64,000 nt of DNA from Candidatus Poribacteria bacterium (GTDB lineage: Bacteria > Poribacteria > WGA-4E > WGA-3G). The notes under the pieces were generated by a model that saw nothing but the letters and a program-made list of their open reading frames with translations, made no database searches and was not told where the DNA came from. The position numbers and the translations under genes were made by a program. Shown here in pieces: positions 43,610-51,400 of the stretch (its first letter is position 1; each line of letters starts with the position of its first letter). The DNA is taken from the NCBI GenBank assembly GCA_007571305.1, contig RKRR01000157.1, positions 1 through 64,000 on the forward strand, read 5' to 3'.

Positions 43610-44260
43610 GTGGAACACGCTACCACTTCGGATCATACTGAAGACGTATATGAACCTTCACTGACGCCGGATAGCCTCGGTAAACTCGGCATGTGGATCT
43701 TTCTCGTCGGGGATACCATGTCGTTTGGTGCGTTGCTGGCGGCTTATGCCGCTATCCGGGCAGGTGCGGGTGTAATCGGTTGGGTCCCACCAAGCGAGAT
43801 TCTCGGTATTAACCTAACTGCGTTTATGACATTCCTGTTGATATGCAGTAGTGTCACGATGGTGAAAGCACTGGAGTCGATTCAGAACGGCAATGTCTCG
43901 CGCATGTGCATGTTCCTTGGATTGACGATCGGGGGAGGCGTAATCTTTCTTGGGTTACAGGCTTACGAATGGTATCATCTGATCACCCACGGATTGACCC
44001 TTACGGGTATTCCCGACCACGGGTTATCAGGTGCCGCAATTAGTGGCTCAACGCTTTTTGGTCCCACTTTTTACACCATCACAGGTTTCCACGGGATGCA
44101 CGTAACCGGTGGTGTCATTTATCTCTTGGTTATTTTCATAAATGGCTTACGCGGCAGATATACCGCCGAGTTTAACCACGAGGTAGAAATCGTCGGGCTT
44201 TACTGGCACTTCGTTGACCTGATCTGGATTATGGTTTTCACCTTCATCTATCTACTGTAG
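43610..44260 (+). CDS. coxC: Cytochrome c oxidase subunit III (second copy)
   Basis: A 216-residue COX3 protein starting at a GTG with AAAGGAG upstream. Landmarks: LGMWIFLVGDTMSFGALLAAY, GWVPPSEILGINLTAFMTFL, LGLQAYEWYHLITHGLTL, FYTITGFHGMHVTGGVIYL and VGLYWHFVDLIWIMVFTFIYL, the last being the family's C-terminal signature. It is the better match to canonical subunit III and directly precedes subunit IV. Confidence 0.93.
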   Translation: MEHATTSDHTEDVYEPSLTPDSLGKLGMWIFLVGDTMSFGALLAAYAAIRAGAGVIGWVPPSEILGINLTAFMTFLLICSSVTMVKALESIQNGNVSRMCMFLGLTIGGGVIFLGLQAYEWYHLITHGLTLTGIPDHGLSGAAISGSTLFGPTFYTITGFHGMHVTGGVIYLLVIFINGLRGRYTAEFNHEVEIVGLYWHFVDLIWIMVFTFIYLL

Positions 44261-44271
44261 GAGGAATGAAA

Positions 44272-44607
44272 ATGGCAGAAAACGGACACCAAGAGCATCC
44301 AAAGTATTTCAAAATTTTCTGGTGGCTTCTTGCACTCACCATTATTGAGGTGGCTGTGGCGATACCGGAATACTCGGTTGTTTTAAAAGCCATCCTGCTC
44401 ATCGGACTGGCATGTTCCAAAGCCGCTTTAGTTGCTATCTATTTCATGCATCTGAAGTTTGAAAAGAGAACGTTGACGGTTATTGTACTGACACCTTTTA
44501 TTATCTGTGTTTTTCTCGTCATCATGCTGATGCCTGATCTCACGACAGATGATCGGCACGAAGGGATAGAGAAACCCGTGGAAGTCGCTGATACGTCCGT
44601 TCACTAA
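44272..44607 (+). CDS. Cytochrome c oxidase subunit IV (prokaryotic type)
   Basis: A 111-residue protein with three helices (FFKIFWWLLALTIIEVAVAI-like start, VVLKAILLIGLACSKAALVAIYFMHLKFE, LTVIVLTPFIICVFLVIMLM). The segment KAALVAIYFMHLKFE is the family hallmark. Of two nearby ATGs, 44272 is spaced properly from TAGGAGG; 44266 is too close. Confidence 0.87.
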   Translation: MAENGHQEHPKYFKIFWWLLALTIIEVAVAIPEYSVVLKAILLIGLACSKAALVAIYFMHLKFEKRTLTVIVLTPFIICVFLVIMLMPDLTTDDRHEGIEKPVEVADTSVH

Positions 44608-44627
44608 CTATTGGTTGGGTGTTGGAT

Positions 44628-45266
44628 ATGGAGACACAAGTCGAAGATGCCGGTAAAGTTAAACGGAAGCTCGATAAAAGCACCCTCATTTGGGTGGCAC
44701 TCGGTGTCATCATTATCGGCATCGCGGGAATCAATTTATGGTCGGTATTTGACACTAAATCGGAGGTGCAGATCTCTAAAACTGCCGCTGTCAACGTGCC
44801 AGACTTTCGCCTGACAACACAACTCGGAGAGCCATTAACGCTGTCTGACATGAAGGGCAAAATTTGGGTCGCAGACTTTATCTTCACCAATTGCCCAACC
44901 ATTTGTCCGGCAATGACACAGGAGATGGCGCGCCTTCAGTCCGAATTTGTTGCAGACCCTGTCTATTTCGTCTCCTTCTCTGTGGATCCAGAGCGGGATA
45001 CGTCAAGTGTCCTCTCACGCTACGCAAAGACTTATGGTGCTGACGATAGACGTTGGTATTTTCTTACGGGGGATAAGACGCATATCTATCAGTTAGCCGA
45101 AGAAGGGTTCAGTTTAGCCGCGGGGCACAACGGCACCGAAATACTGCATAGTTCACGGTTTGCTCTCATTACGCCAGATGGAAACATCTATGGCTACTAC
45201 GATAGTCGAAGCAAACCGGCATTGCTGCGCCTACGGCGAGATGTCAAAGCACTCCTCGGAAGATGA
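44628..45266 (+). CDS. SCO1/SenC copper chaperone
   Basis: A 212-residue thioredoxin-fold protein anchored by one helix (STLIWVALGVIIIGIAGINL). The copper site is C89 and C93 (NCPTICPAM) with H174 (ILHSSRF). It loads CuA of subunit II, consistent with its place after the oxidase genes. A GTG at 44619 is an alternative start three codons earlier. Confidence 0.92.
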   Translation: METQVEDAGKVKRKLDKSTLIWVALGVIIIGIAGINLWSVFDTKSEVQISKTAAVNVPDFRLTTQLGEPLTLSDMKGKIWVADFIFTNCPTICPAMTQEMARLQSEFVADPVYFVSFSVDPERDTSSVLSRYAKTYGADDRRWYFLTGDKTHIYQLAEEGFSLAAGHNGTEILHSSRFALITPDGNIYGYYDSRSKPALLRLRRDVKALLGR

Positions 45267-45391
45267 TTTTTTATCTATTCGTCCTGCGTTCGATTCGGTT
45301 TGGTTTGAACTAACTGGCTCCTCTACGTAACTCCGTCCAATCTTACAGGTTGGACTACACGGTTTAGCCAAGTCGATTTGTTTAGAGGCAA

Positions 45392-45676
45392 ATGATAAAC
45401 AGTATCCCAGGTCTGTTGATTTCAGTAGCGGCTTTTGTAGTTCATTTCACGTTCGGGTTTTACCGTGGACGGTTTAAAAGGTTTAGCCGTCCGTGGAGCA
45501 GGTGCCTCTACATACCGATTGTTATTAACATCGTTGTGCGGCGTTTTGTTCTCCACTGGGACTGGCAAACTGCGATGATTTATCTATGGCCCGCAACGTT
45601 GATCGCCCATATCCTCGGTGGATTTCTGGGGGCTCGTTACAGAATAGATGAACAGGATAGAATACGGAAACCATAG
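45392..45676 (+). CDS. Small hydrophobic protein, unknown function
   Basis: A 94-residue protein with about three hydrophobic stretches (GLLISVAAFVVHFTFGFY, CLYIPIVINIVVRRFVL, MIYLWPATLIAHILGGFLGA) and Arg-rich loops between them. I recognise no family. It follows SCO after 125 bases that include a solo GAACTAACTGG segment and no gene. Confidence 0.5.
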   Translation: MINSIPGLLISVAAFVVHFTFGFYRGRFKRFSRPWSRCLYIPIVINIVVRRFVLHWDWQTAMIYLWPATLIAHILGGFLGARYRIDEQDRIRKP

Positions 45677-45834
45677 CCCCTAAGCCTTTATAAGAGAATT
45701 GCGATAGGGGAGCGTCTCTTAGGGAAGGCGCGTGAAATATGCAACCTATGTTATTCTCTCGCAACGCTTTCTAACGATTAGGTTTTCGCAAAAATTTCAA
45801 TGCTTGTTGTTCTCCTGCAAGGAAAAATAAAAAG

Positions 45835-47739
45835 ATGATAAAAAAAATCTACGTACCTGTTGACAATTCGGACTACTCGGACGCAAGTGTTGCTCTGGCA
45901 GTTGCGTTCGCGAGGAAGTTCGGCTCCCAATTGGTAGGTTCACACGTTTACGCCGCAAAAATGCACGATGTTCGCTTTAAACAGATGGAGTACACCCTGC
46001 CAGAGGAGTACCAAGACGAGGTCGAGCTTGAAAAACAGCGTCGTATCCACGATACGCTCATTACGATGGGACTGCAACTCATCTCGGACTCCTATCTTGA
46101 GGTGATGAAGCAGAAGTGCACTGAATTCGGGATCCCGTTTGAACCGAAAATGCCGGAAGGCAAACACTTTATAAAACTCGTTGAGGATATTCAGGAAAGC
46201 GATTACGATCTTGTGATTATGGGTGCACTCGGTATGGGTGCTGTCAAGGATAGTCTCATCGGTGGTGTCTGTGAACGCGTCGTCCGCCGTATTAATACCG
46301 ATATGCTTATCGTCCGGGACCTGGAACCTATCGAAAAAAGTGAAGGAAATATTCTCGTCGGGATTGATGGAAGTCCAGAGTCTTTTTCAGGCTTGAAAAC
46401 TGCGATACAGCTCGGACATAAGTTCAACAAACAGGTCGAAGCCGTCGGTGTCTACGATCCCTATCTACACTATATTGTCTTCAATTCTGTTGTGAATGTG
46501 CTCACGGAACGCGCCGCACGGACTTTCAGATTTAAAGAGCAGGAGCAACTCCACGAAGAGGTGATTGATACTGGCTTAGCAAAAATCTATCAATCGCATT
46601 TGGAGGTTGCACGCTCCATCGCAAAAGAGGAACACGACTACACCCTAAAAATTACCCTGCTTGATGGCAAAGCCTACGAAAAAATTCTACAATACGCCCG
46701 AAAAACAGATCCGTGGCTCCTCGTCTTAGGCAGAATCGGTGTCCACAGTGAACAGGATATGGACATCGGTAGCACCGCCGAGAATCTATTGCGCCTTGCC
46801 CCTTGCAACGTCCTCCTATCGAGCCAACGTTATTTCCCACAAATAGATGTGAAAGCGGAAGAGACGCTCGTCTGGACACAGGAGGCTTTGGACAGGATGG
46901 AGAAGGCACCATCCCTTGTCCGTGGCATTGCCAAGACAGCCGTCCATCGGTTTGCTATAGAGCGCGGACATTCTGTCATCACTGAGAGTGTCATTGACAT
47001 GGCGATGGAAGCGATCATGCCGCAGCGTGCCTCTGAAAAATTGACCCGCGTCGCAAAAGAGATCGCTGAACAGAAGGTACTCGAGTCGGATGCCGTCCGA
47101 ACGTACATCTGTTCCGAATGTGGCTACGCCGCACACAACCAACAACCCGTGAAATGTCCTGTTTGTAGTTCATCGCCGGAGCGTTTTCAGCGGGTGGACA
47201 AGGGATCATTGCAGAATATTGCTGTGGACGAAGGTGGCACTGCTGAGGAAGAGACATTTGATGGCGTGCGGCTCCAATGGTCGGAACAGGCGAAAAAGGC
47301 GTTGCGAAGTGTTCCGCGCGGCTATATGCGCCGAAACGTCAAAGCACGTATCGAGAAATCCGCACGTTCTCAAAAGATTGCCACTATCACAAACGCCTTC
47401 GCAACCGAAATTATTGATGACAGCATGGGTGAAGCGGCGGCAGTCCGTGAAGATGCTCCCGAACTTAGAGCCATGCAAGCGCAGACCGACGCTCGGAACA
47501 CTGAAGTCGTTCGAGGTTTTGAGAGTCCGGTGTCGTGGACCCAAGAGGCAATCGAACGTTTGAATTTAGTACCTGCCGGATTTATGCGGAATATCACGCA
47601 GACCCGAATTGAACAGCGAGCACAAGAGAACAACATTACCCAAATTACGCTTGATTTCGCTGCACGGGTCATTGAAGACGGCAGGAGTCTCGCCAATGAG
47701 GTACTTGGTCAGTACTATCAACAGTCAAACCAGGATTGA
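45835..47739 (+). CDS. Tandem universal stress protein fused to rubredoxin and three PCP_red domains
   Basis: A 634-residue soluble protein of unusual architecture. Two Usp domains (about 1-160 and 172-330) come first; the first has the nucleotide-loop pattern GALGMGAVKDSLIGGV and the second GRIGVHSEQDMDIGSTAENLL. Then three PCP_red helical domains (the fold found at the C-terminus of BchB, about 343-395, 478-530 and 565-620), recognisable from WTQEALDRMEKAPSLVRG, WSEQAKKALRSVPRGYMR and WTQEAIERLNLVPAGFMR. A rubredoxin-like C4 site (C426, C429, C441, C444) sits between the first two. No photosynthesis gene is present. A redox- or iron-linked regulatory role for the oxidase locus is plausible but unproved. 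Confidence 0.85.
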   Translation: MIKKIYVPVDNSDYSDASVALAVAFARKFGSQLVGSHVYAAKMHDVRFKQMEYTLPEEYQDEVELEKQRRIHDTLITMGLQLISDSYLEVMKQKCTEFGIPFEPKMPEGKHFIKLVEDIQESDYDLVIMGALGMGAVKDSLIGGVCERVVRRINTDMLIVRDLEPIEKSEGNILVGIDGSPESFSGLKTAIQLGHKFNKQVEAVGVYDPYLHYIVFNSVVNVLTERAARTFRFKEQEQLHEEVIDTGLAKIYQSHLEVARSIAKEEHDYTLKITLLDGKAYEKILQYARKTDPWLLVLGRIGVHSEQDMDIGSTAENLLRLAPCNVLLSSQRYFPQIDVKAEETLVWTQEALDRMEKAPSLVRGIAKTAVHRFAIERGHSVITESVIDMAMEAIMPQRASEKLTRVAKEIAEQKVLESDAVRTYICSECGYAAHNQQPVKCPVCSSSPERFQRVDKGSLQNIAVDEGGTAEEETFDGVRLQWSEQAKKALRSVPRGYMRRNVKARIEKSARSQKIATITNAFATEIIDDSMGEAAAVREDAPELRAMQAQTDARNTEVVRGFESPVSWTQEAIERLNLVPAGFMRNITQTRIEQRAQENNITQITLDFAARVIEDGRSLANEVLGQYYQQSNQD

Positions 47740-47789
47740 TATCCGCTTCATCCTAAAGCGTGGAGATTCCTTTGCTCCGTATCTTATAA

Positions 47790-47955
47790 TAACTCAACTT
47801 GCCATCTGTGTAGCATCACCTGTTAGGTTGTGCATCTTAGGCACGCAGGAGACCCACGGTCTCCTACACTACGAAATGCCTCCGAATCATGGAACCGTTT
47901 GAGTGAAAATGGGAATGGCTGCCTAAAATCTTGTGAGTAGCAACCTGGGGTGTAA
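47790..47955. mobile_element. MITE-like repeat, family B copy 6
   Basis: Ends TAACTCAACTTGCC and GCAACCTGGGGTG, with core GTAGCATCACCTGTTAGG and the GGTCTCCTACACTACGAA segment. It closely resembles copy 7 at 49735 in its right half (GGCTGCCTAAAATCTT). Confidence 0.8.
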
Positions 47956-47960
47956 TAGTG

Positions 47961-48023
47961 GACAAAAGTTCCAGAAGTTTGTAGGATATAGGTAATGTTA
48001 CTCTGTTATAGGTAACTTTTGTC
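47961..48023 (+). promoter_or_regulatory. Inverted-repeat element before the methyltransferase gene
   Basis: A perfect 10-bp inverted pair GACAAAAGTT (47961-47970) and AACTTTTGTC (48014-48023) encloses a direct repeat of TATAGGTAA (47987 and 48007, 20 bases apart). The direct-repeat spacing of two helical turns suits an operator. The methyltransferase ATG follows 26 bases later. Confidence 0.5.
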
Positions 48024-48049
48024 AATTGGTACGTTCTTAGGAGATTTAC

Positions 48050-49051
48050 ATGGGATCCCAAGATTCTCGCGTTGAGACATTTGAAGCTGCAACGGGTATT
48101 TTCGACAGGCCACGTCAGATTACGGTTTCAGATACCTATAACACCGATGTGGACGTTGTTCTCTTTAATGGAGATTGTAGCGAACTGCTAAAGAACATTC
48201 CCTCAAATTCAGTAGATTTAGTCATTACATCTCCCCCATACAACATCGGGAAAAAATACGAGAAGCAAACGTCCTTACAGTCATATCTAAAAAATCAGGA
48301 ACCGGTAATTGCGGAAATGGATCGGGTGCTTGCTGCGACTGGAAGTCTCTGCTGGCAAGTGGGAAATTACGTCCAAAAAGGTGAAGTATTTCCGCTCGAC
48401 ATTTATTTTTATGAGATTTTCAAACGCTATGGCTTAAAACTACGGAATCGAATTATCTGGCGGTTTAATCACGGACTGCACTGCACAAAGCGATTCTCAG
48501 GTCGATATGAAACTATTTTGTGGTTCACGAAAAACGATACGTATGTTTTCAATCTCGACGCAGTGCGTGTTCCCGCAAAGTACCCAGGCAAACGACATTT
48601 CAAAGGTCCAAAGCGAGGCCAACTTTCAGGGAACCCGCTTGGCAAGAATCCTTCTGATATTTGGGATGTTGTCACACAAGGCTGGGAAGAAGGTGTTTGG
48701 GATATTCCAAACGTCAAAGCGAATCATCCAGAGAAAACAGAACATCCATGTCAGTTTCCAGTCGAGTTAGTCCAGCGATGTGTTTTGGCACTCACACAAC
48801 CTGACGGAACTGTTTTAGACCCATATTGTGGTGTCGGATCTACTATTATCGCTGCCTTACAGCATGATCGAAAGGCGATTGCCGCTGAACAGGATTCAAC
48901 CTATGTAGATATTATTCGTGAGAGGCTACAGTTATTTGCAGAGAATAAATTACCTCTCCGTCCTCTTGGAAAACCCATTCACAAACCAACGAAAAAAGAC
49001 CGTGTTGCCCAGATACCATTGGAATTGATGTTTAAAGAAATTGAGCAGTAA
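48050..49051 (+). CDS. Site-specific DNA methyltransferase (beta class, N4-cytosine or N6-adenine)
   Basis: A 333-residue SAM-dependent enzyme. The catalytic motif IV, TSPPYNIGKKY, is near residue 63 and precedes the SAM motif I region, LDPYCGVGSTIIAALQHDRKAIAAEQD, near residue 262; this order defines the beta class. SPPY is more usual for N4-cytosine enzymes, but adenine methylation is not excluded. The target-recognition region lies between. No restriction endonuclease is recognisable next to it. The gene following the A-family repeat is of unknown function. An orphan or regulatory methyltransferase is the simplest reading. Confidence 0.9.
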   Translation: MGSQDSRVETFEAATGIFDRPRQITVSDTYNTDVDVVLFNGDCSELLKNIPSNSVDLVITSPPYNIGKKYEKQTSLQSYLKNQEPVIAEMDRVLAATGSLCWQVGNYVQKGEVFPLDIYFYEIFKRYGLKLRNRIIWRFNHGLHCTKRFSGRYETILWFTKNDTYVFNLDAVRVPAKYPGKRHFKGPKRGQLSGNPLGKNPSDIWDVVTQGWEEGVWDIPNVKANHPEKTEHPCQFPVELVQRCVLALTQPDGTVLDPYCGVGSTIIAALQHDRKAIAAEQDSTYVDIIRERLQLFAENKLPLRPLGKPIHKPTKKDRVAQIPLELMFKEIEQ

Positions 49052-49088
49052 CTATTTTTGGATAAACTGTAAGTGTTAATTAACTGGC

Positions 49089-49209
49089 AGGACTTACGCA
49101 ATTTTGACAATAATCCAGTCTATGAGAAGGCGAACTGACAAAAAATACACACGGTTTCCTGACACAACCTAACAGGTTATGCTACAGAAGCTCAGCAGGC
49201 GTAAGTCCT
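49089..49209. mobile_element. MITE-like repeat, family A copy 4
   Basis: 121 bp starting AGGACTTACGCA and ending GGCGTAAGTCCT, with the family interior. It separates the methyltransferase from the next gene. Confidence 0.85.
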
Positions 49210-49235
49210 GACTGGTTCAGATGGAGAAAGAAATT

Positions 49236-49664
49236 ATGAGTGAAATCCCAACGGTCACATTCCAAATCCTTGGTCCAAATGAAGGTGTTGCGGAAGGCTC
49301 ACATCGAGGTTTATGGTTTAAGGTGAAATCGGATCCCCCGCCCCCAGAGAATCTTGTCGTTGGTTTGAAAGTCCGCTCGCCTAATGGCGAGGCTCAGCAG
49401 TCCGGCACTGTCATGATTTTGAAACATGAAAGCCATTCCGCAGATCTTTTTTTCAAAACAGAGGAAAGTAAAGTTGATGTATGGTTGGAGATTGAACCTT
49501 TTGATTCTCTCGCCAAATTAGAGTTTCCTATTTTCACAAACGAGGGCTATGTTATAGAGACTGGACACAAGTTTTTGGAATACAACGTGGGTAGTTTGTC
49601 GAAAATGATGCCTTATCAGTCGAACGGTCCTGAGCGAGGCGTGTGGACAAACAAAGATCAATAA
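49236..49664 (+). CDS. Hypothetical protein, beta-rich
   Basis: A 142-residue protein with no signal peptide or membrane helix. It is built of alternating strands (TVTFQILGPNEGVAEG, RGLWFKVKSDPPPPENLVVGLKV, GTVMILKHESHSADLFFK) like an immunoglobulin-fold domain. I recognise no family. A start at 49221 (five codons earlier) is possible. Proximity to the methyltransferase could mean a functional link, but a MITE-like element lies between them. Confidence 0.6.
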   Translation: MSEIPTVTFQILGPNEGVAEGSHRGLWFKVKSDPPPPENLVVGLKVRSPNGEAQQSGTVMILKHESHSADLFFKTEESKVDVWLEIEPFDSLAKLEFPIFTNEGYVIETGHKFLEYNVGSLSKMMPYQSNGPERGVWTNKDQ

Positions 49665-49734
49665 TTCACAGGTGTTAAGTCAAGTCGGTTAGGTCGCCTT
49701 CCGCTGCACTTATAGGCTACAACCTCGGGTATAA

Positions 49735-49870
49735 TAACCCAAGTTGCCAGTTTGTCGCATAACCTGTTAGGTTGTGCATCTTAAGCCTGCAGGAGACCAA
49801 CGGTCTCCTACGCTACGAAATGAAAAATGGGACGGGCTGCCTAAAATCTTCTGAGTAGCAACTTGGGTTA
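49735..49870. mobile_element. MITE-like repeat, family B copy 7
   Basis: 136 bp with the best-preserved ends of the family: TAACCCAAGTTGCCAG and GCAACTTGGGTTA, flanked on both sides by TATAATA-like sequence. The interior has GTCGCATAACCTGTTAGG. The rest of 49665-49950 shows nothing else. Confidence 0.88.
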
Positions 49871-49950
49871 TAATAGAGAACTAAAGTGCCAAGCCATAGC
49901 TGAAAACGAGGGCGGGTATAGAGAGAAGAACCTCCTTCTCAAAATTTGTC

Positions 49951-49979
49951 TGAACGAATCGTAAGGAAAATTAGAAAAA
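49951..49979 (+). repeat. Repeat family G copy 2, leader of the PQQ-like gene
   Basis: TGAACGAATC followed by GTAAGGAAAATTAGAAAAA runs straight into the ATG at 49979. It differs from the copy at 24015-24045 at two positions. The AAGGAAAA part may act as the ribosome site. Confidence 0.5.
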
Positions 49980-51250
49980 TGCAACATATCCTAAAAAATA
50001 CGCTAATATTCTTACTTGGGGTGTTCACCCTTATAGGGTCTTTGTCTGCCGGCAATTGGCACCAGTGGCGTGGACCGAACAATGATGGTGTCAGCCAAGA
50101 GACCGATGCACCTATCCACTGGAGCCGAACCGAGAATGTTCGTTGGCGTTTGCCACTTCTCGGCGCTGCCGCCTCTACCCCCGTTGTCTGGGAAGATAAA
50201 ATTTTCCTCACCTCTGCTGAAGGCGATGCACTTGTTCTGATGTGTATCAGCACCGAAGGCGAAGAGCTCTGGAAGCGGACTTTAGGACACGGTAACCGTG
50301 TCATCCGCGGAGGCGAAGGCAATTCTGCCGCTCCGTCTCCTGTGACAGATGGCGAACACGTCTGGGCATTCCTCGGTACTGGGGATCTCGCCTGCTACGA
50401 TTTCGATGGCAATCAGGTTTGGCATACCAATCTCGCCGACCGTTACGGTAGGTTCAACCTCTATTTCGTTATGTCAGCAACCCCACTGCTGGATAGGGAT
50501 CGGCTTTACGTCCAGCTCATCCATAGCAATGCGTGGCTCGTGCTGGCACTCGACAAAATGACAGGAAAAGAGATCTGGAAGCATAACCGCAAAAGCGACG
50601 CAACTGAGGAGTGTGAACACGCCTATACTTCTCCTATTCTTTACCGCGATTCAGAAAGTGAATATCTCGTTGTACACGGCGCAGACTATGTTACCGCGCA
50701 CAGTCTTGAGGATGGCAGTGAAATCTGGCGATGTGGGGATCTAAATCCGAAAGATAGGTATAACGACACTCTCCGATTCGTCGCTTCCCCGGTTGCAATG
50801 GAGGGACTCATCGTCGTTCCCTCTGCGAAAAATGGACCTGTTGTGGGCATTGATCCGGCAGCACAAGGTGATATCACGAACACTAAATGGCAACGTTGGA
50901 AACTTCGACAAGGGACACCAGATGTTCCCTCTCCGCTTATCCACGACGGTTTAGTTTATCTCTGTCGGGAAAACGGGGATCTGATATGTCTTGATGCCGA
51001 GACCGGCGAGCAACTCTATCGTGAGCGGACACATCGCCACCGACATCGCGCCTCACCGATCTATGCGAACGGGTTCGTCTATCTTACATCTCGGGACGGT
51101 GTTATCACCGTTGTGAAAGCGGGACGTGACTTTGAAGTTGTTGCCAGCAACTCAATAGGAGAAATTATCGCGGCATCTCCCGTTCTCTCAAACGGGAGGC
51201 TCTATCTGCGCAGTTATAAGGCACTCTATGCGATCGGTCGGAAGGAATGA
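49979..51250 (+). CDS. Exported PQQ-like beta-propeller protein
   Basis: A 423-residue protein with a signal peptide (LIFLLGVFTLIGSLSAG) and the sequence WHQWRGPNNDGVSQE, which opens a large group of outer-surface propeller proteins in Planctomycetes and related phyla. Several blades with the pattern of tryptophan-docking repeats are visible (ALDKMTGKEIWKHNRK, HSLEDGSEIWRCGD, CLDAETGEQLYRERT). No dehydrogenase catalytic residues are evident, so it is more likely a structural or binding propeller than a quinoprotein enzyme. The ATG at 49979 is chosen because the upstream in-frame start lies inside repeat G. Confidence 0.82.
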   Translation: MQHILKNTLIFLLGVFTLIGSLSAGNWHQWRGPNNDGVSQETDAPIHWSRTENVRWRLPLLGAAASTPVVWEDKIFLTSAEGDALVLMCISTEGEELWKRTLGHGNRVIRGGEGNSAAPSPVTDGEHVWAFLGTGDLACYDFDGNQVWHTNLADRYGRFNLYFVMSATPLLDRDRLYVQLIHSNAWLVLALDKMTGKEIWKHNRKSDATEECEHAYTSPILYRDSESEYLVVHGADYVTAHSLEDGSEIWRCGDLNPKDRYNDTLRFVASPVAMEGLIVVPSAKNGPVVGIDPAAQGDITNTKWQRWKLRQGTPDVPSPLIHDGLVYLCRENGDLICLDAETGEQLYRERTHRHRHRASPIYANGFVYLTSRDGVITVVKAGRDFEVVASNSIGEIIAASPVLSNGRLYLRSYKALYAIGRKE

Positions 51251-51400
51251 TTTTCTAACAATTCAATATGAGCTGCTGCGTCCGTTGTCCTTGCAGATGC
51301 TCAATCTTTAAGGAACTTTTCAAACCGAAAACATGTCCTTTAACCAATTTTAGAACGAGATTGACAGCGGAAATCCCGCTCAGACATCATCGTTAGAAAG
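51251..51400. mobile_element. MITE-like repeat, family F copy 2
   Basis: About 150 bp with ends TTTCTAACAAT and ATCGTTAGAAA (one mismatch) and the shared interior GCTGCGTCCGTTG. It lies exactly between the propeller gene and the Mrp gene, ending at the ATG of the latter. A solo TTTCTAACGATTAGG end also occurs at about 45771. Confidence 0.65.

Noticed and set aside
45835-47739. Chlorophyll or bacteriochlorophyll synthesis, suggested by PCP_red domains
   Set aside because: No BchB/BchN/BchL catalytic parts or other photosynthesis genes occur; the domain alone is not evidence of phototrophy.
48050-49664. Restriction-modification system formed by the methyltransferase and the 142-residue protein
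   Set aside because: The downstream protein shows no nuclease motif such as PD-ExK, HNH or GIY-YIG, and a mobile repeat separates the genes.
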